Source: Gamarada debralockiae (lineage: Eukaryota; Ascomycota; Leotiomycetes; Helotiales; Hyphodiscaceae). From it: a DNA stretch of 64,000 nucleotides. The stretch spans positions 45,828 through 109,827 of the forward strand of contig NXFV01000120.1 in the NCBI GenBank assembly GCA_002803225.1, written 5' to 3'. A program made the translations under genes and the position numbers. Under the pieces are notes generated by a model. The model saw only the letters and a program-made list of their open reading frames with translations, was not told the origin of the DNA and searched no databases. Below, piece after piece: positions 44,856 to 56,187 of the stretch (its first letter is position 1; each line of letters starts with the position of its first letter).

Positions 44856-46410
44856 CTTAGCGGATATCTCTCTCAATTGGTTCTAAACTGTTTCTAGGTT
44901 GCGTTAGAATGCTTTTCGTCTTGGTAGATGGTAAAACAATCAAAAGAAGCTGCTGATGTTTATGTTGGCGGGGTCTGAAACGGTGTGCTAGAGAGAGGGC
45001 TGGATGAATACGAAGTAGACTCACGAGTTTCCGACTTGATTATATTGCCTTCTCAAACTGCAGTGGTCCGATAGGATAAGATTGTTTGAAGACTGAAGAC
45101 AGGACGTTGATGGATGAAAGGATCTCGCTCTCTTTGCTTCGTTGGCGTATCGAATCCTGTGGTGGGGGTTTCTTGACAGAATCCCTGTCACCGCTTTTCA
45201 AATGCAGGTCCATCCCGCGGGCAGCAGTTCTAGAACAAGTGAAATTCCAGACAAGGGGAGGGAATCGACGGCACTTTTTTGTAGAAAGTTTCTGCAATTC
45301 AATGACATCAGAAAAAGGAAAGATATCATGCAAAGACTTGATTTACTCAATGCGGTTGAGGTAGAGAATTCTGACGAGTCACGTGGTTCGAAAAGGGGCA
45401 TCCCTCCAACTGCCGATGTTAACGGAGCGTTTGAGTTGCGGCATTTTGAAGTCTAATTCATGTCCCATGGATCTTCTTTGCCAATCGTACGGCTTGAGAG
45501 AAAGGCAGGTCCAATATGGAGTTGCCGATCTTGCTACAGCTGCCGGCACCGTTGGTGCTACCCACCAGCGATCCGGGGGATACTATTCAAGTTCAAGAGC
45601 AGATAGCTTCATTGGTGAGGCTTTCCGGTGTTGTGATAAGTTAAAATGGCGAGCACAGACACGTCTCGAATTTGAGTGAAGCAGGGTATCGGTCACGTGA
45701 TCATCAAAAAAGGGGTAAAAGTCGCATCATCTCAAAACACTTTCTGCAGAAGTGCGCGATTTCAATACTAGGAGTTCAGATAGGTAAAAGAATCTCAGCC
45801 TTCCATAACGACTTTAGAACTCGACCTCCGCGAGAGACATAATCTTTCAGTCTGTGATTGGATGATCGTGATACCTAATTCGGGAAGGTCCGCCCCTGCT
45901 CGTTAGTAACGAAATCTACCCCAGCCTCCGAATTGAATAGCCTCGTTGTCAAAAACGGATCCTCAAATCATTAATCTCCTCCAGGGATTGCACACCTTCA
46001 ATACCCCCAATCCTTGGGACACCGGTTTTTGTATCGCGTCGCTGCTCGCTCTCTTATCGCTATCCAGCTTCTTAGAGCTCACTCTCCTTCCCGGTGCAAC
46101 GAACCCGTGGAGTCGATATCTTTTTTGTGCGACACGTTATACGGTTAGCGCACCTCATCGCGCCTTCTCTCCTTTCACCACCAAGGCGCATTAGTGATAA
46201 TAGGTGAGTTTCGAGAGCCCCATATCGGAGGAGGCAATGCGCCGATATTGTATACTTCAACATTGAATTCAGTCTGATCTAACGTGAACCTGCACAGAAA
46301 CTAGAGTGCGGCATAATACATCATCCTCGAGAACCTCCGTTGTCATCGCTCTTGACGACATCAACCAAATACTCTTGCTTTGAGCATTTGCTGTTGCGAT
46401 CAAACATACG
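44856..46410. other. Intergenic between divergent rdi1 and bqt4
   Basis: About 1.55 kb. Plus- and minus-strand frames near 45040-45680 overlap each other, have no family pattern and lack splice support. A CT-rich stretch lies near 46020-46190. No repeat, RNA gene or conserved site is supported. Confidence 0.5.
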
Positions 46411-47698
46411 ATGGCACCAAATCGACACCTTCCCGCGAAGGTCAACCCTCTCATGACCGAGGAGATACCAAGCTGTAAGACGCGACAATTGCGCGACCGC
46501 CGTCCACATTGCTGATGATAGATATAGATGATATCCTCGTCGCGCGCCGCCGTCTTGGTCAAACAGATCTTGCGGTGAAAGCTGGTCAAGTCGGAACGTC
46601 CAACTCCACCAAGCCAAAGAATTTGGGTACGTTCGACTACGCCCACCTTCGAGCTCCTCTGCCAAAGGGCATAATGTCTGGCATCTTCAAACCTTCGCCT
46701 GCGTCCTACTTTCTCATGCGGCGCAGCCACGACGGATACATCAGTGCTACAGGCATGTTCAAGGCGACTTTCCCATACGCCGAGGTTGCCGAGGAAGAGA
46801 TGGAGCGCAAATACATCAAGAGCCTCGAGACCACAAGCACAGACGAAACCGCTGGAAATGTTTGGATCCCGCCTCACCATGCTCTTGAGCTTGCAGAAGA
46901 GTACCAAATTCTTCCATGGATAAGGGCACTCTTGGACAATGCGCCTATCGAGGTGAACCCCACGAAGGATCAATCGCCCAAGAGCATTCAGTCACCACCA
47001 ACGTTTCTCTTGCCCCAAGAAGCTCTGGCTGCTCCAACGCCGAGTCGCGGGCGTCCTCGCCGATCGATGTCTCCTAGCAAGATTGCTTCGCCAAGAAAGA
47101 CTGCCGGATCAACACGCTCACGAAAGACTGCCAAAGCGACATCAGAAGAACCGTCTGCCAGAGTTACAAGCAAGAACCTCCAGAAGGCGTTGAAGGCAGC
47201 AGCAGCGGCTGAGCCTGACACCCCGACCTCTGAAAAGCAGGAGCCTGAGGTGAAGGAAGAACCAGTGGTCAGAGTCAACGTTGACACGGACGTAGAAGTC
47301 AAGGGCGACGTCGAGACGACTCATACACACGTGGAAGTTGAGATGCCTGTCGGGTCACCAGAGTTGCCACTGCCAGAAGATACGGAGGCCATGATTGCTA
47401 AGGCTAAAGAAATGGTTGAGGCAGCTACGAAGAACGCGAACGGTGAAAGCTCCAAAAAGCGGAAAGCAGAGGAGATCGAGGAGGATGAGGAGAAGGAAGA
47501 GGGAGCTGAAGAAGCTGCGCCAGCAAAGAAAGTCAAGGTTGAATCGGAGCTCAAGAAGGAGAGAGTCAAGACTCGGGCATTGATTGGTCTTAGTGCGACT
47601 TTGGCTATTGGGTATGTTGTTTCCTTCGTTCCATGTGCAATAAGCAATGCTAACCGAAGAACAGCGCCATGATTCCGTACGTTTTCAACGTCTTTTGA
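46411..47698 (+). CDS. bqt4: Bqt4-like inner nuclear membrane protein
   Basis: In fission yeast Bqt4 anchors telomeres to the nuclear envelope; this is the likely ascomycete counterpart. Exons are 46411-46474, 46567-47611 and 47665-47698, giving 380 residues. The start MAPNRHLPAKVNPLMTEEIP is in a separate first exon; frames beginning at 46509 lie inside intron 1. An APSES/KilA-N-like N-terminal domain (about 40-165) contains FKPSPASYFLMRRSHDGYIS, ATGMFKATFPYAEVAE, WIPPHHALELAEEY. The middle (about 180-340) is disordered with basic SPT/SRK motifs (RGRPRRSMSPSK), then acidic. A lysine-rich stop KKERVKTR precedes a single C-terminal membrane helix ALIGLSATLAIGAMIPYVF, leaving two or three residues after it. 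This tail-anchored layout fits an inner nuclear membrane protein. Confidence 0.9.
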
Positions 47699-48128
47699 GC
47701 GGGATGGTTGGCATGCAGTAGGCACGATTTCTGTTTATACACTCGTTTTGCACTTCAGGCGTTGTTCACGAGTCAGGATTACATACTCTGGTACTGTTGG
47801 AGAAGCCAAAGTGTTACTGGATACCCTGTCTGGATTAGGATTGTTCAAGTACATATGGCAGATCCATTCTGTGCTTGAGATAAAGGAGCTCTCTTATGGG
47901 GTTTTCATAGGGTTTTAATTCAATATTGATAAATTTAGCCAAATCCTTAATGCTTTGCTCAAGGGGTAAAATTGAGCTTTCACTTCCTCCGATGATGCGA
48001 TCACGTGGATCGCGCCTTCCCAAATCGTAACTTTCCCTTCTGTCAACATCTCTCAACCTTCACAACTTACCTACTTTGTGGTGGTCGTGCACCACTCTTG
48101 ATGCGGTGGAATCTATCAAGTTACCATC
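47699..48128. other. Intergenic
   Basis: A 430-bp spacer between tandem plus-strand genes. It holds the terminator side of bqt4 and the leader of the next gene. Nothing recognisable. Confidence 0.5.
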
Positions 48129-49970
48129 ATGAGATTCACCCCAACGACTCCTGGATTCCCAATCATCATGGCGTCAGACCAGCAGCTCGAGTATTATCAC
48201 AATCGCGTCCTTCAACTGGCAAGTGTAAAGCGAAAGACATCCAACGAGAATCGTGCGTACGACTTAGCCGGCTCCTCAACCCCTAGTCGATTTGAGACAC
48301 CACCTCGCCAACAACGCAGCCGTCAATTGAAGACTTATACCTCGACAAAGCTCAGGACTGTCACCAATATTACTACCTCATCCCCCGATGAACAAACTCC
48401 TCGCGCTGAAGGGTCACCACCGATTCATTTTTCTCTTCCACGCGAAGCTGATCACTATGTTGCTCCTACAACCGGGATGCAAATTGACAAGCAACCGGTC
48501 GAAGCTCAATCCGTCGCTGCACCTTTAAAAGAGAACCGCAAACGCGCCAATACGAGGTTGCCCGAAAAGCTGCCATGCACAGTTTCGAAGGCGAGTATTG
48601 AACAAGCTATGATCGTCACGCCAGTCACCAGAAGACATGACAAAAAACGCCAACAAATGCTCGTCCCGGTAAGACCTGCGACGCAACAATCTAGATGGGC
48701 TACTCGTAAGATTTCACTCCGCCCTAACCAAAAGGGCGAGAAGTCCACTTCAGAACCTCATAGGGTCAATGAAGTAGAGCGCAACGACCCCCAGGGTGAT
48801 TCGCAAGGTTTTGTCGAGAGGGAGGAAAGTGTCACATTAGAGGAGAGTATCAAGAAGGCTCAACAAAAGTCACAAGTCGTTCTCAATATTCAGTCGAAAA
48901 GCGGCGTCTCAGCCATGCGAATTACTTATCACGGAGATCTTCTAGTAATACCGGAAGAGGGACACGAGGACGACGAGCCTGCAGAGTCTGACGGCAATAT
49001 TGAGCAGTGAGTCTTCCCGTGCCTTCCTGCTCTTAACTCTTCAACTATATTCACAACTACACAAGTTCAGATACCTGTTTACTGACAACACAAATTCAGC
49101 AGAAATGGCCAAGATCAAGACCTCGATGACATCGAAAGAGAAATTCTGCATCTGGGAGAGAAGGATGATGATACGCCAGCTCAAGGAAGCCCGTCGCAAA
49201 CTGTCACATCTTCCCGAAGTCTTAAGCGTCGTCGACCATCACCAGATCGCGCCTCGCTAGACCTCTTTGACCTCCATAACCAAATTGAAGCAGATGAGGA
49301 GGACTTCGAGCAGCGAACCCCAAAGAAGCAACGGAGGACAAGCCGCAGAAATCCGAAAGCAGAAGCTCGGGGTGAATTATTACAGGAGTTAAAAGGTCGA
49401 AGGGCGTCGAAGAAATCCCAACGTGCATCGACCAAGGACAGAAGCAAACCCACAAAGTCGACTCGGCCAAAGAAGAAGACTCGAAGCTTGCCTGATAATG
49501 AGCTTCTGCTCGTCTCGGAGAGATTTGATGACCGGGATGCTGTCGCCAGTGGAGGTAATGTTCTTGTCTTGTGTGCTAGAATAAATGCTGATCTTTTAGA
49601 AAACTCAACAGGGTTGCCCGAGGACCCGATTTCACAGGTATCTTTATCACTTGAAGAATCACTCCCCAAGACCAACGGCAAGAAGTCTTTCCGCAGACTC
49701 GATATACATGTACGGCGAGGAAAAGGTTTTGGCGCAATTGACGACTCTGAACTTCGCATGCCTAAGATCAAAGCGGTGCCAGGAAAAGCGCAGCATCAAA
49801 GAACTTCAAGTCATTCGGATGGATTTGTCGGCCATGAAGCGGTGCCAATCGGAAGACCACTGCCCGTACGTAAGCAGCATCGACGTCAACAGGCGTGGCA
49901 TAAACTTACAGTTCGAATGGGCGAATTGATTTTGGTGGCGCAGAGACAAGTTGGTGAGAGTGTTCAGTAA
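48129..49970 (+). CDS. Unknown basic nuclear-type protein, 567 residues
   Basis: Exons are 48129-49006, 49100-49554 and 49600-49970, with continuous phase. A second in-frame ATG at residue 14 (MASDQQLEYYHNRVLQLASV) may be the true start. I recognise no domain. The protein is rich in Arg, Lys, Ser, Thr and Gln. Residues about 150-220 contain basic clusters (KENRKRANTRLPEK, TRRHDKKRQQM), and residues about 330-430 hold strong NLS-like runs (LKRRRPSP, TPKKQRRTSRRNP, GRRASKKSQRAS, RPKKKTRS). A short structured-looking segment MRITYHGDLLVIPEE lies at about 270. It looks like a disordered chromatin-associated protein. The frame stays open after the TAA at 49968 for about 90 codons, so the C-terminus may extend by an intron (49954-50052) or be truncated by mutation. 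Confidence 0.7.
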
Positions 49971-50505
49971 CGGCAGAGTCAAGCTCGTCCGCGCAAGAAA
50001 GCAGTCAAAAAGTCCCGCCCTTCTCGAGCACCTGAGGATGCCGAGATTGCAGACCACAGAGGCGGTCCCATGCTTGTAGATGTTGCTGATGAGCAACCAG
50101 TTGGTGAGAAGGTCCCCAAAATCCACAGGGCGAATCGCTATCTGATGCGCAAGAGCAAAGAGTTAGAGAGGCCGAGGTGCGCCACAACCACAGGGCGAAC
50201 GAACAGCTGTGTTTCAAGAGCAAACCGCGCCCCAGATCCCACCAAATGAAAACTCTGTGCTGGTGCCTCCAAGCAGAAGCTCACTACTCAAGCAAAAATA
50301 ACAGCGCAATCGCAAGGTTACTTTCGAAGACAAGACCAACACCCACGTCAAATCGTCCCGGACTGCCGGACTGCTTCAAATCAATCAGGAGGACCCTTCG
50401 CAATATCTACCCGCAGCAAAACAACACAACTTAATCGTAGCACCTGGGAAGATTCTTGAAGAGCGAAGTGATGAAATGCGAGTTTCCTGCGGGGTCTTAG
50501 GCTAA
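49971..50505 (+). pseudogene. Coding-like 3' tail after the stop, in shifting frames
   Basis: Right after the stop at 49968-49970, the same frame reads on as RQSQARPRKKAVKKSRPSRA and later DHRGGPMLVDVADEQPVGEK, ending near 50248. A second frame gives PNENSVLVPPSRSSLLKQK and, past a stop, VTFEDKTNTHVKSSRTAGLL to 50505. Composition matches the upstream gene. Either this is a decayed 3' end, or further exons exist that I cannot define. A 99-nt candidate intron (49954-50052) would remove the stop and keep frame. Confidence 0.45.
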
Positions 50506-51374
50506 CCTTCTTGTGAGGGGAGGGGGCGTATTGGTTGTGCTGCTGTTGCGTTGTCGCTTGTATAGCCTGGCCGAAAAGCTGTAGCGAAACAGGGGGATTC
50601 CAGGCTGGCACAGACCAGACTGACTGTAAACAAAGCCACCCTTTCACAACCTTGTCTCGCTACAACTTTTCGGTCTGATACGTAGTATAAAGCCCTCAGC
50701 TCTCGAGAGCAACCGCCCTTGCCAAATTATCGGTGATGGACATTTGTCTCCTTCTGGAATCTTCTCCTTTGCCAGGAGTCTCACTGATTTCCACTATACA
50801 GTAGTAACATAATTTACACCAAGATGATTCATACCAAGGGTTTATGAAGATCCCAAGGCTCTGCTCACAAAGTCGTGAAAGCGGGTGAATACCCTGTCGG
50901 GCGTCCACCTGAGACATCCCAATCCCGGGGAGAACGCGACCGTTTGTGCCGGAAGTTGGTCCGAGTGCTACTTCGGGAGCGTTGCTTCGCCGATCTTTAT
51001 GCCAATAATTACAAGGTTGCAGCCGAGCCTAGCTCCCCGTCCCGATCTCCCTATCAACCTCCCAGCAACCTTTGCTGTCAAACAGTCACCATCTCGCAAG
51101 ATTTCTCTTCATCCTGATCTTGCGCCCAATTCTTAAGTATATTCCAGCAAACGTATATGGGGAAACTTTCCCAAGCTGTTACTCAGTAAATTACCAAAAA
51201 TTCAAATCTCAAAGCTCCAAAGTTTACTCTCTTCCCTGAACCCGTTCTTCCTGACACACATTCGCGGAACTGTGGCACTGTGATGTACCGACCAAAGGAC
51301 ACCATCGCGGAGAAAATTAGTACCTACCGTGCCCCAAAAGACAGATAATTGGAGGCATCTTTCTCTCTTGGAAA
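50506..51374. other. Intergenic
   Basis: About 0.87 kb upstream of the large Pro-rich gene. A CT-rich leader occurs from 51040 onward. Small overlapping plus frames at 50875-51136 are not supported by any motif. No repeat or RNA gene is seen. Confidence 0.5.
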
Positions 51375-54300
51375 ATGACCTCTTCCAAAAAGTGAGAAAT
51401 CAGACCTCATGTTTGGCCATTGCTAATATTTAACAGCCAAGTATCTCAAGCTTCGAACTTCAAACCACCTCGAAACACGAACAGTCCCTACTACAAGAGC
51501 CTTCAATCACCATGTGACTTCGACGCTGACCAACATAAGAAGGGACTAGAAGCAAGATGTAGAGCAATTATCATGTCTCTTCATCTTTCTGCAGAAGAAA
51601 ATCTCGCGGAGATTGAAGGATTCAAGGGTGTGGACTGGCTCAAACCGGTACCAGATATTTGCTCCGCAACCCCTACAGAATTGTGGCTATACTGAGCAAT
51701 AATCTAGGAAGCTCCATGGCCGCCAGATGCAGAACGCCGGGTACATCGTTATATGCATTACAACAACCTCTACCAAGTGACGATTCAAAATGACGCTGTC
51801 TTTGTAGATCTGGTCAATCTTGTCAAGGCAGAGGCGGGAGTACCGAATACCCGGAACTGGGAGCAGAAAGTTCCCGAAAAGTGCCTAGCTCTGATAAAAT
51901 CGTCCACGATGGCCTGGGAGAGGGATGGTGTGCTAGTCAGACTAGTCTCTGGCAACAAAGCGCTGAAGAAGAGTCCTCTCTTTGAACAGCTCTGGCACCG
52001 TGCAGTCCGAGAAGCGGAGGCCAGCTGTCCAACAGATTTATCGGCTAAGAGAAATCGGCCACTCGATGGTTCTGAGAAAGGAACCAGCTCGATTAATCGT
52101 GATCCCGTCACAGGAGCTGCAGAGACCTCGGAAAATCACCGTATTGTCAAGGTTTACTTCATCGTCTGAATTGTATCATCTGGCGCTAATGTGTCCATAG
52201 CGGAGTGCCGAAACCATCCAAGAATCATGGGCCGTGCAGTCTGAAAAACGAGTACGCCGAGATCCATCGCAAACTTCACTGAAGGACGACAGATGTTCGA
52301 TCACCAAAGGCCTTCAAAACGGTTTAGACTCAAGTCATACAGCGCAAACGACTGATGGCAGGGGAAGGCACCCAGACACACTCTCTGGTGACGGTTGTGG
52401 TGCTTCAGCGGGTATTAGCCCCACGGATAGCACTCACTTCTTTCCCACCATTTCTGAGACATCAGAGAGAAACTTTGAGCAGGCAGTACAGACAGCAAAA
52501 GATGCACTCTCATCTCTAGACCGAGGGGATGACTCTTCTGATCTATGTTGTACATCTCAAAGGCAAGGTACGGAACCCACGGCGGAGGAGAGATGTCCAA
52601 ATCTCGCAGCTATTGAATCGGGACGAACTCGTACATTATTATCATCGGATAACCAGGAGATTATCCGAGCACAACTCTCAACCTACAATTCAAGCAAGGC
52701 CACAGGAAACTCTTCCGTTCAGTCTCGCACGCCAAGTCAGAATGATGGCCTCACTTTGGTGTCGTTCCCTACCGCAGGACCAACTCCGCAGAGGAATCAA
52801 ATTGAAAACCCCTCCGAGGTCTCATCCAACATGGAAGTTCAAGATAAGTCTCGCACCTCCCACGGCCATGAAAGATTTGTGACTCCACAGTCAGCGGGTC
52901 TCGAACCAGTGTACGGTCTGAATCTGTCGCCACCTACAACCCGAACCGCCAATCCCCACACGGCCAATGCACAGACCTCTGAGACAGGAAGCCAATGTTA
53001 TATACCTCCCATTGAAGCGGCAACCCACCTTTTGAGCCAACCCAGCCGCCGAGAAAATCCTGCTGATACCATTCAATCCAGTCCTGGAAGCCTAGTCGAA
53101 GAGTCATTTCCAAGTAGTAGCGAATCTGAATCGGAGCTCTCCGAGAGCTCCCAACCTCCCCGAGACTCTGGATTGGCTGAAGGCCTGGCTCAAGATATAG
53201 GTCAGACAATGTATCAGCGACCTCCTTTAGATGCTGGAAGGACCAACACATCTTCAATTCCAGGCAGAGGAACACAGTCTACCCCTATCCACCATAATAT
53301 AACCCCTACACAACATGCATTTGCCTCTCCGCAACTTTCTTCGGGTGGTAACTACAAGAGCCAAGACATGTTTCCCCAATCTACTGCTGGTTGTCATATT
53401 CCAGGGTCGTTTTACCCATCGTCTTCCTCGCAGCGCCATCCGTATCAGATACCCCAACCATATCCAACCATGGATCAAGACCAACCTCTACCTAATTTAC
53501 CTCCACACCAATCTAAAAACTCACCCAATTCGTCCGCCCCGCCTCCGCCAATGCCTCCTCCAACTCACTATCAGCCCTCGCCGATAAGTCATCCCAAGCC
53601 ACCCCCACCACCTCCCTCAATTCAATATCAAACAACGCCATTGGTAACGCCCACTTCCCAGGATCAAGGTTCATCCCCGAATTCGACTAAACCACTTTCC
53701 CAAACCCGCCAACCTCCACCTCCCTCAACTCAATATAGACGCCCGGGACCGCCGGCTCCTTCAACTCAATATGGAGGTCCAGGATCACAACCTACTCAAT
53801 CTCAACCGGGAGATCCAGGACCACGGCCTACTCAATCTCAATCTGAAGGTCCAGGACCACGACCTCCTCAATGTCAATCTGGAGGTCCAGGACCGCCCCT
53901 TCCCCCAACTCGAGCTGGACGTTCAGGACCACCTCCGGCACTCCCACCAAATTTCCAGCCTTTGCCTTTAAATTTAGGCCAGCCATCTCCCTCAACTCAA
54001 AATCAACAGCAGGAATCATCACCACCCTCCGCTTCCCAATGTCAACAAGTGCCTTCAAATTCAGGTCAGCCACTGTCCCAAACTGACCAAGCTCCTCCTC
54101 CCTCTACTCAATATCAGTATCCAAAAGCGCTATTGGTACCTCCAAGGGTCCAATATCTGGCATATCAAACCCCAGCTATTCCTTTGTCAACGCAAGTTCA
54201 ATATCCGCCACCACCTACGCCTTCTCAACATCAAAACCACTCAACTTACCTAAATCAACCTCCGCCCCCACCCCCTCATCAAGGTTATCCATCACGTCTG

Positions 54301-55587
54301 CCTTTAAACCAACCTCCTCCACCTTTTCAGGTTGTGGCTCCAGGCCCTCTACCTCACGATAACTTACTCCATTATGAATCTCCCAACATAGCATTCTCTA
54401 CTTCGAAACCTTCAGGAGGGGATCAGTCGCCCTCATTCTCAGAGAGGCAGAAGTTAATTGAGGTCATCAAGATTATCATTCCACTCTATGGGATGCATTC
54501 AGGCGTATCTTCCTACAATGCTTCCCAGAATTCATTCAGGGCTTTCTCTGGAGAGCCTATCTTTTTGAGTGTGGCGGAGTTTTTCCAATGGGTTTCGAAG
54601 ATTGTGGAAATAGGGAAGAATCCGATATTGAGGTTCGATATTCTGGACGTTTACGGGCAAATTAGGCAGAGAATTTGGGTTCCTCAGGGCCATTCCAAAC
54701 CTTTCGAGGCCGTCAAACAAGCAGCTGAAAGCCTCTGCCAGGAGGTATGGCATCCGGACCCCAGGGCAGCAAATGTAAAAATTGTGATTACGGGCGGTTC
54801 ACCAGTCTCGACTGGCGTCAACGATATCCATACTCAGCCACCACATTTGGGTCACGCCAACACAAACCCGGATTATTCACAAGACAGCCCTAACATAGTC
54901 CCACCATCTCGTGATAGGTGCTGTATAGAAGCACCCCAACCGTCCATTGTTCCCCAACTAGGCAAGCATAAGGATACTGGAACCAATCATGGGCAAGCAA
55001 CAAATGTCAGTGATTCCACCGATGGTCTCTCTCCGCCTACTCCCGAGCCTGAGAAAGTTGATTCAAGATCAACCGTTACGAGCACTGAGGATTCTGTCTC
55101 AAATATTCGGCAGCCTGGCAGCCACTCGTCGACGCCATCTGCAATGGCGATTCAAGGGTCCCAGCTTCAACAGGTGGATCAGGGATCTCAACTTCGAGAT
55201 AAAAGCAGTCAGCAAAACAGCAGCAGCAGAATCCCTGGAACTAAAGTCATCGTTCGCCTTCAAGCCGATGGATATGGCAGACTCACTCGTGGTTACGACA
55301 AATCTGTCCTGAACCCCAAAGTCACAAATAAAAATTTCTTCACCTGGTTCGTACAAGAGACCGGCCGGGAAGCTCCGCAACAACTGAGATTTGATTTCAA
55401 AGATGCATTGCCTCCAAAATGTAGTATCATTGAGAGAGGTAACGAAGACCACTTCGATTTGATGGTAAATGACATCAAGCGGAAATTCAGTCATGCAAGG
55501 GAATATACACCAGATATGCAGGAGTTTGCTATTGTGGTTACCGACCCAACATGGAATGTTGACAACGGGCAGGAGGAGGAATGGTAA
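51375..55587 (+). CDS. Very large Pro/Ser-rich protein with a duplicated C-terminal domain
   Basis: Exons are 51375-51391 (17 nt), 51437-51647, 51708-52151 and 52201-55587, in continuous phase, giving 1,352 residues. No known family comes to mind. A structured N-terminal region (about 30-190) contains LEARCRAIIMSLHLSAEENL, IEGFKGVDWLKPEAPWPPDA, DAVFVDLVNLVKAEAGVPNT and SPLFEQLWHRAVREAEAS. Residues about 190-950 are Ser/Thr/Pro/Gln-rich and surely disordered, with proline runs (PPPPMPPPTHYQPSP type). Two related domains follow, at about 973-1090 and 1240-1340. Each has a FFxW motif (AEFFQWVSKIV; KNFFTWFVQET), then LRFDILD or LRFDFKD, and ends in KIVITGG or AIVVTDP. The linker between them is Ser/Thr-rich. 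Function unknown; a scaffold role is a guess. No membrane segment or signal peptide is seen. Confidence 0.8.
53755..53935 (+). repeat. Coding minisatellite (GPGPRPTQSQ-type units)
   Basis: Tandem units of about 33-36 bp inside the large Pro-rich gene encode GGPGSQPTQSQPG, DPGPRPTQSQSE, GPGPRPPQCQSG and so on. On the DNA the repeated theme is a GGTCCAGGA-CC-CCTACTCAATC pattern. Unit number is likely to vary between strains. Confidence 0.75.
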
Positions 55588-55681
55588 ATTTGTTCAGGCA
55601 AGATACTAGATATGAATAATAAAATGGATTGGTATGGGCAAAAACCACTGTGTCTAAGATAATACCCTGTGTTACTGACCA

Positions 55682-55709
55682 TTTTATTTTTATTTTTTTT
55701 TTTTTTTTT
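55682..55709 (+). repeat. T-rich tract with T17 run
   Basis: A T-rich stretch interrupted by two A residues, ending in 17 consecutive T. It lies 95 bp after the stop of the Pro-rich gene and just before decayed coding sequence. It may be simple slippage sequence. It could also mark the edge of a retroposed copy, but its orientation does not fit a plus-strand processed gene. Confidence 0.8.
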
Positions 55710-55739
55710 AATACGCCTCCTTTTTCATCTCCTACCCTA

Positions 55740-56187
55740 TCGACAGAAGTCACTTGTGCAAATGAAGATGATATCTGCTCTCAAAAAGCCTGCTACGCTA
55801 CGAAAAGAGATTGCGGTTCTTCAATAGTGGATGATGGTCACGATTCCCAAAAAGCTCCTTGAAAGATCGTGATAGTGGGGACGATAGTGATGCAGGAAAC
55901 TACGTGGAGGACAAAAGCGAATCTGAACAAAAGCTCAGACGACGATGAAGAGGAAAGAAGCCATACACTTGAAGAAGATTCTGCAGAAGAGGGCGATGAT
56001 GAGTCGGAGAATGAAGTTGGGGCTTAAGAAGAGGATGTGGAAATGGTCAATCAAGAGGACAGCGTCCCTGGCTTCCCCGAAGCTCCAAAACACATTCAAC
56101 TTCCGTGTTCAAGCAAGATTGAAGTTCTAATACCCGCCGTGAAGGTGCTACTCTGCATAGGGAAGACCGCAGAACCCAATCCTCGGA
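55740..56187 (+). pseudogene. Decayed acidic coding segment
   Basis: Coding-like sequence in two alternating frames: SLKDRDSGDDSDAGNYVEDK stops at an in-frame TGA, then SSDDDEEERSHTLEEDSAEE, a stop, and EEDVEMVNQEDSVPGFPEAP with PKHIQLPCSSKIEVLIPAVK. The acidic Ser/Asp/Glu run and its continuation suggest a former N-terminal exon of the gene at 56188 or a separate decayed gene. No splice arrangement that I can find restores a frame. Confidence 0.5.

Noticed and set aside
10208..47698. Possible biosynthetic or defence gene cluster in the central window
   Set aside because: The genes belong to unrelated basic processes, are on both strands and lack tailoring enzymes, regulators or repeated promoter motifs; nothing indicates co-function.
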